A stretch of DNA of 64,000 bases from JAWQFO01 sp033436665. GTDB taxonomy: Bacteria > Pseudomonadota > Alphaproteobacteria > Rhodobacterales > Rhodobacteraceae. The translations under genes and the position numbers were made by a program. Each line of letters begins with the position of its first letter. The stretch's first letter is position 1. The notes beneath the pieces were generated by a model. That model did not search any database and was not told the DNA's origin. It saw only the letters and a list, made by a program, of their open reading frames with translations. Of the stretch, positions 25,762-34,972 are shown one piece after another. Where the stretch lies: assembly GCF_033436665.1 (NCBI RefSeq), contig NZ_JAWQFO010000005.1, positions 186,001-250,000 of the forward strand. The letters are read 5' to 3'.

Positions 25762-27339
25762 TCAGAGATCCATCAACAGCCGGCGCGGATCCTCGAGCGC
25801 TTCCTTTACGCGGACGAGGAAGGTCACGGCGCCCTTGCCGTCGACGATGCGGTGATCGTAGCTGAGCGCGAGGTACATCATCGGGCGGATCACGACCTGC
25901 CCCTTGATCGCCATCGGACGCTCCTGGATCTTGTGCATGCCGAGAATGCCCGACTGCGGCGGGTTCAGGATCGGCGAGGACATCAACGAGCCGTAGACAC
26001 CGCCGTTTGAGATGGTGAAGGTGCCGCCCTGCATCTCGGCCATCGACAGCTTGCCGTCGCGTGCCCGCGCGCCCTTCTCGGCGATCGCCTTCTCGATATC
26101 GGCGAAGGAGAGCGAATCCGCGTCCCGGATCACCGGCACCACGAGGCCCGTGGGCGTGCCGGTCGCAATCCCCATGTGCACGAAGTTCTTGTAGACGATG
26201 TCGGTCCCGTCGATCTCGGCGTTGACCTCCGGCACTTCCTTCAGGGCATGGCAGCAGGCCTTGGTGAAGAAGGACATGAAGCCGAGCTTCACGCCGTGCT
26301 TCTTCTGGAACAGGTCCTTGTACTCGTTGCGCAACGCCATGACCTCGGTCATGTCGACCTCGTTGTAGGTCGTCAGCATCGCGGCGGTGTTCTGGCTGTC
26401 CTTGAGGCGCTTGGCGATGGTCTGGCGCAGCCGGGTCATCTTGACCCGCTCCTCGCGCGCCTCGTCATCGGCGGCGACGGGCGCGCGCGGCGCGGCCGGG
26501 GCACTCGGAGCCGCCGACGGTGCCGATCCTGCCGCCGCGACGGCCTTGGCCACGTCATCCTTCATCACGCGCCCGTCGCGGCCCGAGCCGGTGACGGCGT
26601 CGCGCGACAGGCCGGCCTCGGCCATCGCCTTCTTGGCCGAGGGCGCATCCTCGACGTCCCTGCCACCGTCCCCGCTGCGCTGGCTCGGCTTGTCCGCGTC
26701 GCCGGAGGATTTATCCGACGGGGCCGCACCTTGCCCGCCCGAGATCACCGCGAGCCGGGCATTGGCCTCGACCGTGGTGCCTTCGGGCGCGAGGATTTCC
26801 GACAGCACGCCGGCGGCGGGGCTCGGCACCTCGACCGAGACCTTGTCGGTTTCGAGTTCGCAGAGCATCTCGTCCTGCGCGACGCTGTCGCCTTCCTTCT
26901 TGAACCAGGTGGACACGGTCGCCTCTGTAACGCTTTCACCGAGCGTGGGCACCATAACGTCGATCGCGCCGCCTTCGCCGGTCTCGGTTTCGGCGGGCTT
27001 GACCTTGACCTCCGAGGCGCCGGCATCAACGGCCTTGGCCGGCTCTTCCGTCTTCTCGTCCGTCTTGTCGGAGCCGCCGCCCGAATCCCTGGCGCCCTCG
27101 CCTTCCTCGATGGTCGCGAGCAGGGCATCGACGCCGACGGTCTCGCCTTCGGCGGCGACGATCTCGCCCATGGTGCCGGCGGCGGGGCTCGGCACCTCGA
27201 CGGTGACCTTGTCGGTCTCGAGTTCGCACAGCATCTCGTCGACCGCGACCGCGTCGCCGGGCTTCTTGAACCAGGTCGCGACGGTCGCCTCGGTGACGGA
27301 TTCGCCCAGGGTGGGGACGCGGACTTCGGTGCTCATCAT
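25762..27339 (-). CDS. sucB: 2-oxoglutarate dehydrogenase E2, dihydrolipoamide succinyltransferase with two lipoyl domains
   Basis: The 525-residue E2 component carries succinyl groups from E1 to coenzyme A. It has two lipoyl domains, each with ETDK (lipoyl lysines K44 and K166) and the flanking VEVPSPAAG, joined by an acidic alanine-rich linker. Next come the peripheral subunit-binding domain (about 215-250; APSAKKAMAEAGLSRDAVTGSGRDGRV) and the catalytic domain, ending with SYDHRIVDG. Two lipoyl domains are more than E. coli SucB has, but as far as I recall occur in Rhodobacteraceae. The start at 27339 overlaps the sucA stop (ATGATG). Confidence 0.93.
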   Translation of the reverse strand: MMSTEVRVPTLGESVTEATVATWFKKPGDAVAVDEMLCELETDKVTVEVPSPAAGTMGEIVAAEGETVGVDALLATIEEGEGARDSGGGSDKTDEKTEEPAKAVDAGASEVKVKPAETETGEGGAIDVMVPTLGESVTEATVSTWFKKEGDSVAQDEMLCELETDKVSVEVPSPAAGVLSEILAPEGTTVEANARLAVISGGQGAAPSDKSSGDADKPSQRSGDGGRDVEDAPSAKKAMAEAGLSRDAVTGSGRDGRVMKDDVAKAVAAAGSAPSAAPSAPAAPRAPVAADDEAREERVKMTRLRQTIAKRLKDSQNTAAMLTTYNEVDMTEVMALRNEYKDLFQKKHGVKLGFMSFFTKACCHALKEVPEVNAEIDGTDIVYKNFVHMGIATGTPTGLVVPVIRDADSLSFADIEKAIAEKGARARDGKLSMAEMQGGTFTISNGGVYGSLMSSPILNPPQSGILGMHKIQERPMAIKGQVVIRPMMYLALSYDHRIVDGKGAVTFLVRVKEALEDPRRLLMDL

Positions 27340-30302
27340 TTGCTTCCTTCGATGGTCAGGGCCTCGTTCACGAGCGCCTGCTGTTGGGCCTTGTGCTGGC
27401 TCGCAAGCCCGGTGGCGGGCGAGGCGGAGGTGGCGCGGCCGACATAGACCGGCCGTCTGTGCTTGGCCTCGATGCGGCCCAGCACCCATTCGATGTTGGG
27501 CTCGATGAAGGTCCAGCCACCCTGGTTCTTGGGCTCTTCCTGGCACCAGATCATCTCGGCCTGCTTGAAGCGCTCCAGCTCCTTCACCGCGGATTGGGCC
27601 GGGAAGGGATAGAACTGCTCGAACCGCAGCAGGTAGATGTCGTCGATGCCACGTTCATCGCGCTCTTCCAGCAGGTCGTAGTAGACCTTGCCGGAACACA
27701 TCACGACGCGCTTGATCTTGTCGTCCGCCACCAGCTTGGTGTCGGAATTGCCCTTCTCGGCGTCGTCCCACAGCACGCGGTGGAAGGACGAGCCGGTGGT
27801 GAAGTCCTCGGACCGGCTGATGGCGAGCTTGTGCCGCAGAAGCGACTTCGGTGTCATCAGGATCAGCGGCTTGCGGAAGCTGCGGTGGATCTGCCGGCGC
27901 AGGATGTGGAAGTAGTTTGCCGGGGTCGTGCAGTTGGCGACGATCCAGTTGTCCTGTCCGCACATCTGCAGGAACCGTTCGAGCCGGGCGGAGCTGTGTT
28001 CCGGACCCTGTCCTTCGTATCCGTGCGGCAAGAGGCAGACGAGGCCCGACATGCGCAGCCATTTCGACTCACCGGACGAGACGAACTGGTCGAACATGAT
28101 CTGCGCCCCGTTGGCGAAATCGCCGAACTGCGCCTCCCACATCACCAGCGCGTTGGGTTCGGCCAGCGAGTAGCCGTATTCGAAGCCCAGCACCGCGTAT
28201 TCCGAGAGCATCGAATCGATGACCTCGTAATGCGCCTGTCCCGCGCGCACGTTGTTGAGCGGGTAATAGCGTTCCTCGGTCTCCTGGTTCACCAGTGCCG
28301 AGTGGCGCTGCGAGAAGGTGCCCCGGGTGCTGTCCTGCCCGGCCAGCCGGACCGGGTACCCTTCGGTCAGCAGCGAGCCGAAGGCCAGCGCCTCGGCGGT
28401 GGCCCAGTCGAACCCCTTGCCCGACGAGAACATCTCGCGCTTGGCGTCGAGAAGACGCTCGACCGTGCGATGCACCGGCAACCCGTCGGGCACGCTGGTC
28501 AGCGCCTTTCCGACATCGGCCAGCGTTTCCTTCTTGATCGCCGTCTTTCCGCGCTGGTACTTCTTCTCCTTCATCCGGTCGAGATGCGACCACTTGCCGT
28601 CGAGCCAGTCGGCCTTGTTCGGACGGAAGTCCTTGCCGGCCTCGAACTCTTCGTTCATCCGCGCCTGGAAAGCGGCCTTCATGTCCTCGATCTCGCCTTC
28701 CGGGATCAGGCCGTCCTTTACCAGCCGTTCGGTGTAGAGCGTGAGCGTCGTCTTGTGCTTCTTGATCGCCTTGTACATCGTCGGATTGGTGAACATCGGC
28801 TCGTCGCCTTCATTGTGACCGAACCGGCGATAGCAGAAAATGTCGATCACCACGTCCTTGCGGAACTTCTGGCGGAACTCGGTGGCGACCTTGGCGGCAT
28901 GCACCACGGCCTCTGGGTCGTCGCCGTTGACGTGGAAGATCGGCGCCTCGACCACCAGGGCGTTGTCGGTGGGATAGGGCGAGGAGCGCGAGAAATGCGG
29001 CGCGGTGGTAAAACCGATCTGGTTGTTGACCACCACGTGCATCGTGCCGCCCGTCCGATGCCCGCGCAGTCCTGACAGCGCGAAACACTCGGCCACCACG
29101 CCCTGTCCGGCAAAGGCCGCGTCGCCATGCAGCAGGATCGGCATGACCGTCGTGCGCTCGGGGTCGTTGTTCTGGTCCTGCTTGGCGCGGACCTTGCCCA
29201 GCACGACCGGGTTCACGGCCTCGAGGTGGCTGGGGTTCGCGGTCAGGCTCAGGTGGACGGTGTTGCCGTCGAACTCGCGGTCCGAGGACGCGCCAAGGTG
29301 GTATTTCACGTCGCCTGACCCATCTACGTCCTCGGGCTTGAAGCTGCCGCCCTGGAATTCGTTGAAGATCGCCCGGTAGGGTTTCTGCATCACGTTGGCG
29401 AGCACCGACAAGCGCCCGCGGTGCGGCATGCCGATCACGATGTCCTCGAGACCGAGCGAGCCGCCGCGCTTGATGATCTGCTCCATCGCCGGGATCAGGC
29501 TTTCGCCGCCGTCGAGTCCGAAGCGCTTGGTGCCCATGTACTTGACGTGCAGGAATTTCTCGAAGCCCTCGGCCTCGACCAGTTTGTTCAGGATCGCCTT
29601 GCGGCCTTCACGGGTGAACGAGATTTCCTTGCCGTAGCCTTCGATCCGCTCCTTGAGCCACGACGATTCCTCGGGGTTCGAGATGTGCATGTACTGCAGC
29701 GCGAAGGTGCCGCAGTAGGTGCGTTGCACGATGTCGAGGATCTGGCGCATCGAGGCGACCTGCAGGCCCAGGACGTTGTCGATGAAGATCGGCCGGTCGA
29801 GGTCCGCATCCGAGAACCCGTAGGATCTCGGATCGAGCTCGGGATGCGGGGTGACCTCGCGCATGCCCAGCGGGTCGAGGTCGGCCACCAGATGGCCGCG
29901 GATGCGGTAGGCGCGGATAATCATCAGCGCCCGGATCGAATCCAACACGGCGCGCTTGACCTGCTCGTCGCTGACGGCGACGCCTGCGTCCTGCGCCTTG
30001 GCCCTGATCTTGTCGCCTGCCGCCTTCACCTCGGCCTCGGGCGCCCATTCGCCGGTCAGCGCCGCGGTCAGCTCGTCGCCCGGTGCGGGCGGCCAGTCTC
30101 GCCGCTGCCAGGACGGCCCGGCCGCCTCGCGCTTGACGGACATCTCGTCGTCGCCCATCGCCCGAAAGAACTCCGCCCAGGCCTCGTCGACCGCGTTCGG
30201 GTCGTTGGCATAGCGGGCGTACATCTGTTCGAGGTATTCCGCGTTGTGCCCCTGCATGAAGCTCGAGGCATGGAACTGTGCGTTCTGTGGCTGGTCGGTC
30301 AT
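27336..30302 (-). CDS. sucA: 2-oxoglutarate dehydrogenase E1
   Basis: Thiamine diphosphate-dependent E1 of 988 residues that decarboxylates 2-oxoglutarate and succinylates E2 lipoyl groups. The N-terminus starts at ATG 30302 behind GAGGTG; a longer frame upstream is not coding. Motifs include the N-terminal FMQGHNAEYLEQMY, IGMPHRGRLSVLANV, the ThDP-binding GDAAFAGQG with following NNQIGFTT, and RRFGHNEGDEP. Size is normal for the family. It is coupled to the DUF805 gene upstream (ATGA overlap) and to sucB downstream. Confidence 0.95.
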   Translation of the reverse strand: MTDQPQNAQFHASSFMQGHNAEYLEQMYARYANDPNAVDEAWAEFFRAMGDDEMSVKREAAGPSWQRRDWPPAPGDELTAALTGEWAPEAEVKAAGDKIRAKAQDAGVAVSDEQVKRAVLDSIRALMIIRAYRIRGHLVADLDPLGMREVTPHPELDPRSYGFSDADLDRPIFIDNVLGLQVASMRQILDIVQRTYCGTFALQYMHISNPEESSWLKERIEGYGKEISFTREGRKAILNKLVEAEGFEKFLHVKYMGTKRFGLDGGESLIPAMEQIIKRGGSLGLEDIVIGMPHRGRLSVLANVMQKPYRAIFNEFQGGSFKPEDVDGSGDVKYHLGASSDREFDGNTVHLSLTANPSHLEAVNPVVLGKVRAKQDQNNDPERTTVMPILLHGDAAFAGQGVVAECFALSGLRGHRTGGTMHVVVNNQIGFTTAPHFSRSSPYPTDNALVVEAPIFHVNGDDPEAVVHAAKVATEFRQKFRKDVVIDIFCYRRFGHNEGDEPMFTNPTMYKAIKKHKTTLTLYTERLVKDGLIPEGEIEDMKAAFQARMNEEFEAGKDFRPNKADWLDGKWSHLDRMKEKKYQRGKTAIKKETLADVGKALTSVPDGLPVHRTVERLLDAKREMFSSGKGFDWATAEALAFGSLLTEGYPVRLAGQDSTRGTFSQRHSALVNQETEERYYPLNNVRAGQAHYEVIDSMLSEYAVLGFEYGYSLAEPNALVMWEAQFGDFANGAQIMFDQFVSSGESKWLRMSGLVCLLPHGYEGQGPEHSSARLERFLQMCGQDNWIVANCTTPANYFHILRRQIHRSFRKPLILMTPKSLLRHKLAISRSEDFTTGSSFHRVLWDDAEKGNSDTKLVADDKIKRVVMCSGKVYYDLLEERDERGIDDIYLLRFEQFYPFPAQSAVKELERFKQAEMIWCQEEPKNQGGWTFIEPNIEWVLGRIEAKHRRPVYVGRATSASPATGLASQHKAQQQALVNEALTIEGSK

Positions 30303-30835
30303 TGCGTCACCTCTTGCGGGTTGGGACCGTATTCGTTCGTGCCGGGCTGCGACGGGCGCGACAGCCACCAGAGAATGAGAATGGACAGGACGATCTGGAG
30401 TACGAGGATCAGGATCATCCCGAACGTGCCCAGGGCGATAGCAGGACCTTCGACCATCTCCGCGCCGCCCGCCTGCTCGATCATCCCAACGCCCATGATG
30501 CCGAAAAGCATCAGCAGCATCAGGCCGAGGGTTACCGCAAGCGGCAGCAGCAGCAGCTTGCCGGAGCGCCCGGTGTCGTGCATGCGCCGCCAGCCGGCGG
30601 CCAGCAGCGGCAGGAAAGTCACGAGGCTGAAGATGCCGTTGATCGGCCCGCCCGAGCTCGACGGTTCGCCCTCGACCGGTTCGGGCGCCCCGAAGAGCGC
30701 GAGGTCGATGAGGCTGGCCACGATGCCGCCCAGGATCACGAAGAGAAAGAACCACCAGTACTCGGAGCGCGGTGCGCGTCCCGAGAATGTCACGTACTTC
30801 GCAAAGCAGGTCTTTATCGCGTCGATGAAACCCAT
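30299..30835 (-). CDS. DUF805 membrane protein
   Basis: A 178-residue protein starting at ATG 30835 after a strong AAGGAGG site. It has the DUF805 N-terminus (CFAKYVTFSGRAPRSEYWWF) and four hydrophobic helices (near residues 28-48, 70-90, 95-118, 135-160). The insertion after helix 1 contains a PEPVEGEPSSSGG linker. The family's function is unknown; members are inner membrane proteins. It sits between sucD and sucA and overlaps the sucA start by four bases, so it is expressed with the TCA operon. Confidence 0.85.
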   Translation of the reverse strand: MGFIDAIKTCFAKYVTFSGRAPRSEYWWFFLFVILGGIVASLIDLALFGAPEPVEGEPSSSGGPINGIFSLVTFLPLLAAGWRRMHDTGRSGKLLLLPLAVTLGLMLLMLFGIMGVGMIEQAGGAEMVEGPAIALGTFGMILILVLQIVLSILILWWLSRPSQPGTNEYGPNPQEVTQ

Positions 30836-30872
30836 GAGCTTTCCTCCTTCTGGGCTACGATGCCGTCCTGTC

Positions 30873-31760
30873 CTAGCCCTTGTCGATCGCCTCCTTGACG
30901 GCCTCGCCCAGCGTCGCGGGGCTGTCCGCCACGACGATGCCGGCCGAGCGCATGGCCTCGATCTTGCTTTCCGCGTCGCCCTTGCCGCCGGCGACGATAG
31001 CACCCGCGTGGCCCATGCGCCGACCCGGAGGTGCGGTGCGTCCGGCGATGAAGCCGGCGGTGGGCTTCCAGCGGCCCTTCTTCTTCTCGTCGGCGAGGAA
31101 CTGCGCGGCCTCCTCCTCTGCCGAGCCTCCGATCTCTCCGATCATGATGATGCTTTCGGTTTCCGGATCGGCAAGGAACATCTCGAGCACGTCGATGTGT
31201 TCCGTGCCCTTGATCGGGTCGCCACCGATACCCACGGCGGAGGACTGGCCGAGGCCCATGTCCGAAGTCTGCTTGACCGCCTCGTAGGTCAGCGTGCCCG
31301 AGCGCGAGACCACCCCGCACGAGCCGCGCTGGTGGATGTGTCCGGGCATGATGCCGATCTTGCAGGCGTCCGGGGTGATGACACCGGGGCAGTTCGGCCC
31401 GATGAGGCGCGATGACGATCCTTCGAGCGCGCGCTTGACGCGCATCATGTCGAGCACCGGGATGCCCTCTGTGATGCAGACGATCAGTTCCATCTCGGCG
31501 TCGATCGCCTCGAGGATCGAATCCGCGGCGAAGGGCGGCGGCACGTAGATCACCGAGGCGTTCGCCTCGGTCTTGGACTTGGCCTCGTGGACCGAGTCGA
31601 ACACCGGCAGGTCCAGATGCATCTGCCCGCCTTTGCCCGGCGTCACACCGCCGACCATCTTGGTGCCGTATGCGATGGCCTGCTCGGAGTGGAACGTGCC
31701 CTGCGAGCCGGTGAAGCCCTGGCAGATCACCTTGGTGTTTTCATCGACAAGTACGGCCAT
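30873..31760 (-). CDS. sucD: Succinyl-CoA synthetase alpha subunit
   Basis: A 295-residue subunit that, with SucC, converts succinyl-CoA to succinate with ATP or GTP formation. The CoA-binding domain opens with DENTKVICQGFTGSQGTFH, and the ligase domain has GHIHQRGSCGVVSRSGTLTYEA. The phosphorylated histidine lies in MGHAGAIVAGG near residue 250. Its ribosome-binding site AAGGACC is weak. Unlike E. coli, sucC is not adjacent: two sulfotransferase genes and two hairpins separate them. Confidence 0.94.
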   Translation of the reverse strand: MAVLVDENTKVICQGFTGSQGTFHSEQAIAYGTKMVGGVTPGKGGQMHLDLPVFDSVHEAKSKTEANASVIYVPPPFAADSILEAIDAEMELIVCITEGIPVLDMMRVKRALEGSSSRLIGPNCPGVITPDACKIGIMPGHIHQRGSCGVVSRSGTLTYEAVKQTSDMGLGQSSAVGIGGDPIKGTEHIDVLEMFLADPETESIIMIGEIGGSAEEEAAQFLADEKKKGRWKPTAGFIAGRTAPPGRRMGHAGAIVAGGKGDAESKIEAMRSAGIVVADSPATLGEAVKEAIDKG

Positions 31761-31781
31761 GAGAAGGTCCTTCTTTGTACT

Positions 31782-31833
31782 GCCCCGACCGGGGCGAATT
31801 GTGGGTCTTTGGCGCGGCCGGTTCGGACCGGCC
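31782..31833 (-). other. Two intercistronic hairpins upstream of sucD
   Basis: Read on the minus strand, GGCCGGT (31833-31827) pairs with ACCGGCC (31822-31816) around CCGA, and GCCCC pairs with GGGGC at 31795-31782. Neither is followed by a T-tract. They lie in the 105-base gap between a sulfotransferase gene and sucD and may separate expression of the two. Confidence 0.45.
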
Positions 31834-31865
31834 TGCGTCGAGGGTGCGTGTCGCCGGCGCCGCGC

Positions 31866-32600
31866 TCACCGCGACTGCACCGGGCGCGGAAAATGGTCCG
31901 CCAGAAGCGTGTATTCGTCGTCGAGCCGGGCCATCAGGTGGTCGAATGCGGGTTTCGACAGGTCGTCGATGCCGACCTTGTGTTCGTCCGGGATCGCGTT
32001 CTTCTTCTTGATCGCCACCTCGCGCCCGGCCCGGCGGCTGAGTTCGTCCCGAAGCGCGTCCATTTCGGACAGCTTGAAGAGCCGGTCGAAAAACCCGAGG
32101 TCGGTCCCGAGGTAGTACCGGGTGGGTCGCGTGTGGGTCTTGATGACGTTGACGTGCTTTCGATACTCGTCAAGCCTGTAGACAAATTCGTCCGGCGACG
32201 GGTGCGTCGGAAGCTTCGCGAGATCGTCGCCGGCCCTTCGCAGCCGCTTGCCGAGGCTCGACCAAAGACCTTTCCCGGAATTCTTCGACTGCTTTTCCCG
32301 CTCTGCCGCGACCGAGTTCTTCTTTAGAATCTTCGAGGCGTAGGCCGACATGATCCGGGACGCCGGGTCGCGCAACACAGCGAATTTCCAGTATTGCGCC
32401 GGATTGTCCATGTCGCTTGGATCGAAGCGCTTGGAGATGTGGTACTGGTGCAGCGTCCGGATGCCGCGCGCGGCCAGTTCCGGCGTCCGCTTCCACTTGT
32501 GGCCGGTCTCGAGCTCGTACATCACGCCCTTCAGTGTCGAACAGGCGACCTTGGGGATCGGGTAGTAGGCGAGCTTCAACTGTTCGTTCAGAAAAGCCAT
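31866..32600 (-). CDS. Sulfotransferase family 2 (carbohydrate-type) protein
   Basis: A 244-residue protein with a PAPS-type 5-prime phosphosulfate-binding signature PIPKVACSTLKG (about residues 14-25) and a 3-prime phosphate-binding block FAVLRDPASRIMSAY (about 73-87), as in Golgi carbohydrate sulfotransferases and bacterial relatives. There is no signal peptide or membrane anchor, so it may act on lipid- or nucleotide-linked glycans in the cytoplasm. The next gene upstream is another sulfotransferase-like protein, four bases apart. The acceptor is unknown. Presence between sucC and sucD is unusual compared with E. coli-type operons. Confidence 0.78.
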   Translation of the reverse strand: MAFLNEQLKLAYYPIPKVACSTLKGVMYELETGHKWKRTPELAARGIRTLHQYHISKRFDPSDMDNPAQYWKFAVLRDPASRIMSAYASKILKKNSVAAEREKQSKNSGKGLWSSLGKRLRRAGDDLAKLPTHPSPDEFVYRLDEYRKHVNVIKTHTRPTRYYLGTDLGFFDRLFKLSEMDALRDELSRRAGREVAIKKKNAIPDEHKVGIDDLSKPAFDHLMARLDDEYTLLADHFPRPVQSR

Positions 32601-32603
32601 GGA

Positions 32604-33719
32604 TCAGCTGCTCAGACGTCGTGCCAGATAGCGCTTGAAGCGCGCGATATTTGTGCTGTCATCAGCCGTTTCGGACGCCGCGGATTCGGGCTCTTCATGC
32701 AGCATTGCCAGCAACAGGCCGGTCGCCGAGCTTGCGACGTTTTCCGGCGTGACAGAGATGTAGGGTTTCGTGCCGCGGTCCGGAAACAGTTCGTCCCGAC
32801 CGGGAAAAAACATCTCGCAGAGCTTTGCATTGCTCTCCGCGTTCATCTCGCGCACCCGCAGCACCTGACCGGGGGTCAGTGCAATCTTCGGAAGGTTCAG
32901 CTTCTGCTCCAGCAGGGCCGCGCGCAGCTTGGTCTTGATCGGGTTGATCTTCGTTCCGTCGTTGACGATGTGCGAGACGTTCTCGTTGATCTGCCGCAAA
33001 AGGATCGCTGCCGGTGCCGACAGGCTCTCGTTGAGCCGAGGTGCGGCGTTCATGCCGTCGGTGGACGCAAGGCCCAACTGGTGCGCAAAATCGGTGATCA
33101 GGTCGCCGCCGTCCAGCACGTCCGGTTCGAGCAGTCGCACGGTAAGCCGATCCGCGCCGACCGCGTTCTTCCATGCGCGTGCCTTCCGGAACCAGTCCTG
33201 CTTGCCATGCATCTCTACGACATCGTCGAGCGTGTAGGTCACGCCGCGCTTCAGCCGCTCGGAATACGAACTCGCGATCCAGTCCTCTTGCCGGCGGAAA
33301 TAGACGACGTACCGGACCTCGGTGAAGAACTGGCGCAGCCAGGCATCCATCGCCTCGACATGGGTGCGGCGGATCCGTGCCGCGCCGATGTACTCCGACG
33401 AAATCACGAAAGTCTCCTCGTTGCGGTTCGCGAGCACCTTCTCGAACTTTTCGCGGAACCTTCCCACGAAGGCCGACTGGGCGGCCCGGTCCTTGAGCTT
33501 GTAGTGGATCCGCACGCCCTGGTTGGACATGAGCAGGCCGGCTGATTCATAGAGCGAAATAGCCACCCCCTGGTGCGCAGCGCCGACCCTGTAGCCGCTC
33601 ATCTTGAAGCGGTCATAGGCAAGGTCGTGACGCGCCAGTTCCCTGGTGTTCGCGCCAAGCCAGGCCTGGATCGACGTCGAGCCGGTCTTCGGCATGCCGA
33701 TATGGACGATTGCCTTCAC
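32604..33719 (-). CDS. Sulfotransferase-like P-loop protein
   Basis: A 371-residue protein opening with IVHIGMPKTGSTSIQAWL (residues 4-21), the phosphosulfate-binding P-loop of PAPS-dependent sulfotransferases, and a later FRRQEDWIASSYSERLKRG segment (about 140-160) in the 3-prime binding region. No signal peptide or membrane helix is visible. It is transcribed before the second sulfotransferase, four bases away, so the two are probably co-expressed. Likely role is glycan or surface polymer sulfation; the acceptor is unknown. Confidence 0.75.
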   Translation of the reverse strand: MKAIVHIGMPKTGSTSIQAWLGANTRELARHDLAYDRFKMSGYRVGAAHQGVAISLYESAGLLMSNQGVRIHYKLKDRAAQSAFVGRFREKFEKVLANRNEETFVISSEYIGAARIRRTHVEAMDAWLRQFFTEVRYVVYFRRQEDWIASSYSERLKRGVTYTLDDVVEMHGKQDWFRKARAWKNAVGADRLTVRLLEPDVLDGGDLITDFAHQLGLASTDGMNAAPRLNESLSAPAAILLRQINENVSHIVNDGTKINPIKTKLRAALLEQKLNLPKIALTPGQVLRVREMNAESNAKLCEMFFPGRDELFPDRGTKPYISVTPENVASSATGLLLAMLHEEPESAASETADDSTNIARFKRYLARRLSS

Positions 33720-33778
33720 TTCAGCCTCTTCTCACTGGTCCCGAGGCGTGCGGGCCAATTCGCCCGGACGCGCACCAT

Positions 33779-34972
33779 TCACCCCTTGACCGCCTTGACG
33801 ATCTTTTGCGCACCGTCCTTGAGGTCATCCGCAGCGATCACGTCGAGGCCGGAATTGTTGATGATGTCCTTTCCCTGCTGCACGTTGGTGCCTTCGAGCC
33901 GGACCACCAACGGCACCTGAAGACCGACTTCCTTGACCGCTGCGACAACGCCTTCGGCGATGACGTCGCAGCGCATGATGCCGCCGAAGATGTTGACGAG
34001 GATGCCCTTCACGTTCGGGTCCGAGGTGATGATCTTGAACGCCTCGGTCACCTTCTCCTTTGTGGCGCCGCCACCGACGTCGAGAAAGTTCGCGGGCTCG
34101 GCGCCGTAGAGCTTGATAATGTCCATCGTCGCCATCGCGAGGCCGGCGCCGTTGACCATGCAGCCGATCTCGCCGTCGAGCGCGATGTAGTTGAGGTCGT
34201 ACTTGGAGGCCTCGAGCTCCTTGGGATCCTCCTCTGTGGTGTCGCGCAGCTCGGCGACATCGGCATGGCGGTAGACCGCGTTGCCGTCGAAGCTGACCTT
34301 TGCGTCGAGCACCTTGAGATCGCCGCTGTCGGTCACGATCAGCGGGTTGATCTCGAGCATCTCCATGTCCTTCTCGAGGAAGGCGCGGTAGAGCAGGCCC
34401 ATCAGCGCCACGCATTGCTTGACCTGCTTGCCCTCGAGACCTAGCGAGAAGGCGATCCGGCGCCCGTGATAGGGCTGGTAGCCGGTGGCCGGATCGACCG
34501 AAAAGCTGAGGATCTTTTCCGGGGTCGCGGCGGCGACCTCTTCGATGTCCATGCCGCCCTCGGTCGAGCAGACGAAGGACACGCGGCTGGTCTGGCGATC
34601 GACGAGCAGCGCCAGGTACATCTCGGTTTCGATGCCCGAGCCGTCCTCGATGTAGATCCGGTTGACCTGCTTGCCCGCCGGTCCGGTCTGGTGCGTGACG
34701 AGCGTGCGCCCAAGCATACGCTTGGCTTCTTCGGCGGCTTCCTCGACCGACTTGGTCAGGCGTACGCCGCCCTTTTCGCCGGCGTCGGCTTCCTTGAACT
34801 TGCCCTTGCCGCGTCCGCCGGCGTGGATCTGGGCCTTCACCACCCACAACGGCCCGTCGAGCGCGCCCGCCGCGGTTTTGGCTTCCTCGGCCCGCAGCAC
34901 GACCCGTCCGTCGGAAACCGGTGCGCCGAAGCTGCGCAGCAGGGCTTTGGCCTGGTATTCGTGGATGTTCAT
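33779..34972 (-). CDS. sucC: Succinyl-CoA synthetase beta subunit
   Basis: A 397-residue ATP-grasp protein, the nucleotide-binding half of succinyl-CoA synthetase. The N-terminus MNIHEYQAKALLRSFGAPV is typical, followed by AGGRGKGKFKEADAG, EINPLIVTDSGDLKVLDAKVSFD (metal and nucleotide contacts) and NIFGGIMRCDVIAEG near the C-terminus. It is the first gene of the minus-strand suc unit. Upstream lies a paired GTGATCAC operator-like element and, beyond it, the mdh terminator, so suc is transcribed separately from mdh. Confidence 0.95.
   Translation of the reverse strand: MNIHEYQAKALLRSFGAPVSDGRVVLRAEEAKTAAGALDGPLWVVKAQIHAGGRGKGKFKEADAGEKGGVRLTKSVEEAAEEAKRMLGRTLVTHQTGPAGKQVNRIYIEDGSGIETEMYLALLVDRQTSRVSFVCSTEGGMDIEEVAAATPEKILSFSVDPATGYQPYHGRRIAFSLGLEGKQVKQCVALMGLLYRAFLEKDMEMLEINPLIVTDSGDLKVLDAKVSFDGNAVYRHADVAELRDTTEEDPKELEASKYDLNYIALDGEIGCMVNGAGLAMATMDIIKLYGAEPANFLDVGGGATKEKVTEAFKIITSDPNVKGILVNIFGGIMRCDVIAEGVVAAVKEVGLQVPLVVRLEGTNVQQGKDIINNSGLDVIAADDLKDGAQKIVKAVKG

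Noticed and set aside
26176..29075. Plus-strand open frames opposite sucB and sucA
   Set aside because: Antisense to well-recognised TCA enzymes with full motifs on the minus strand; no ribosome-binding context.
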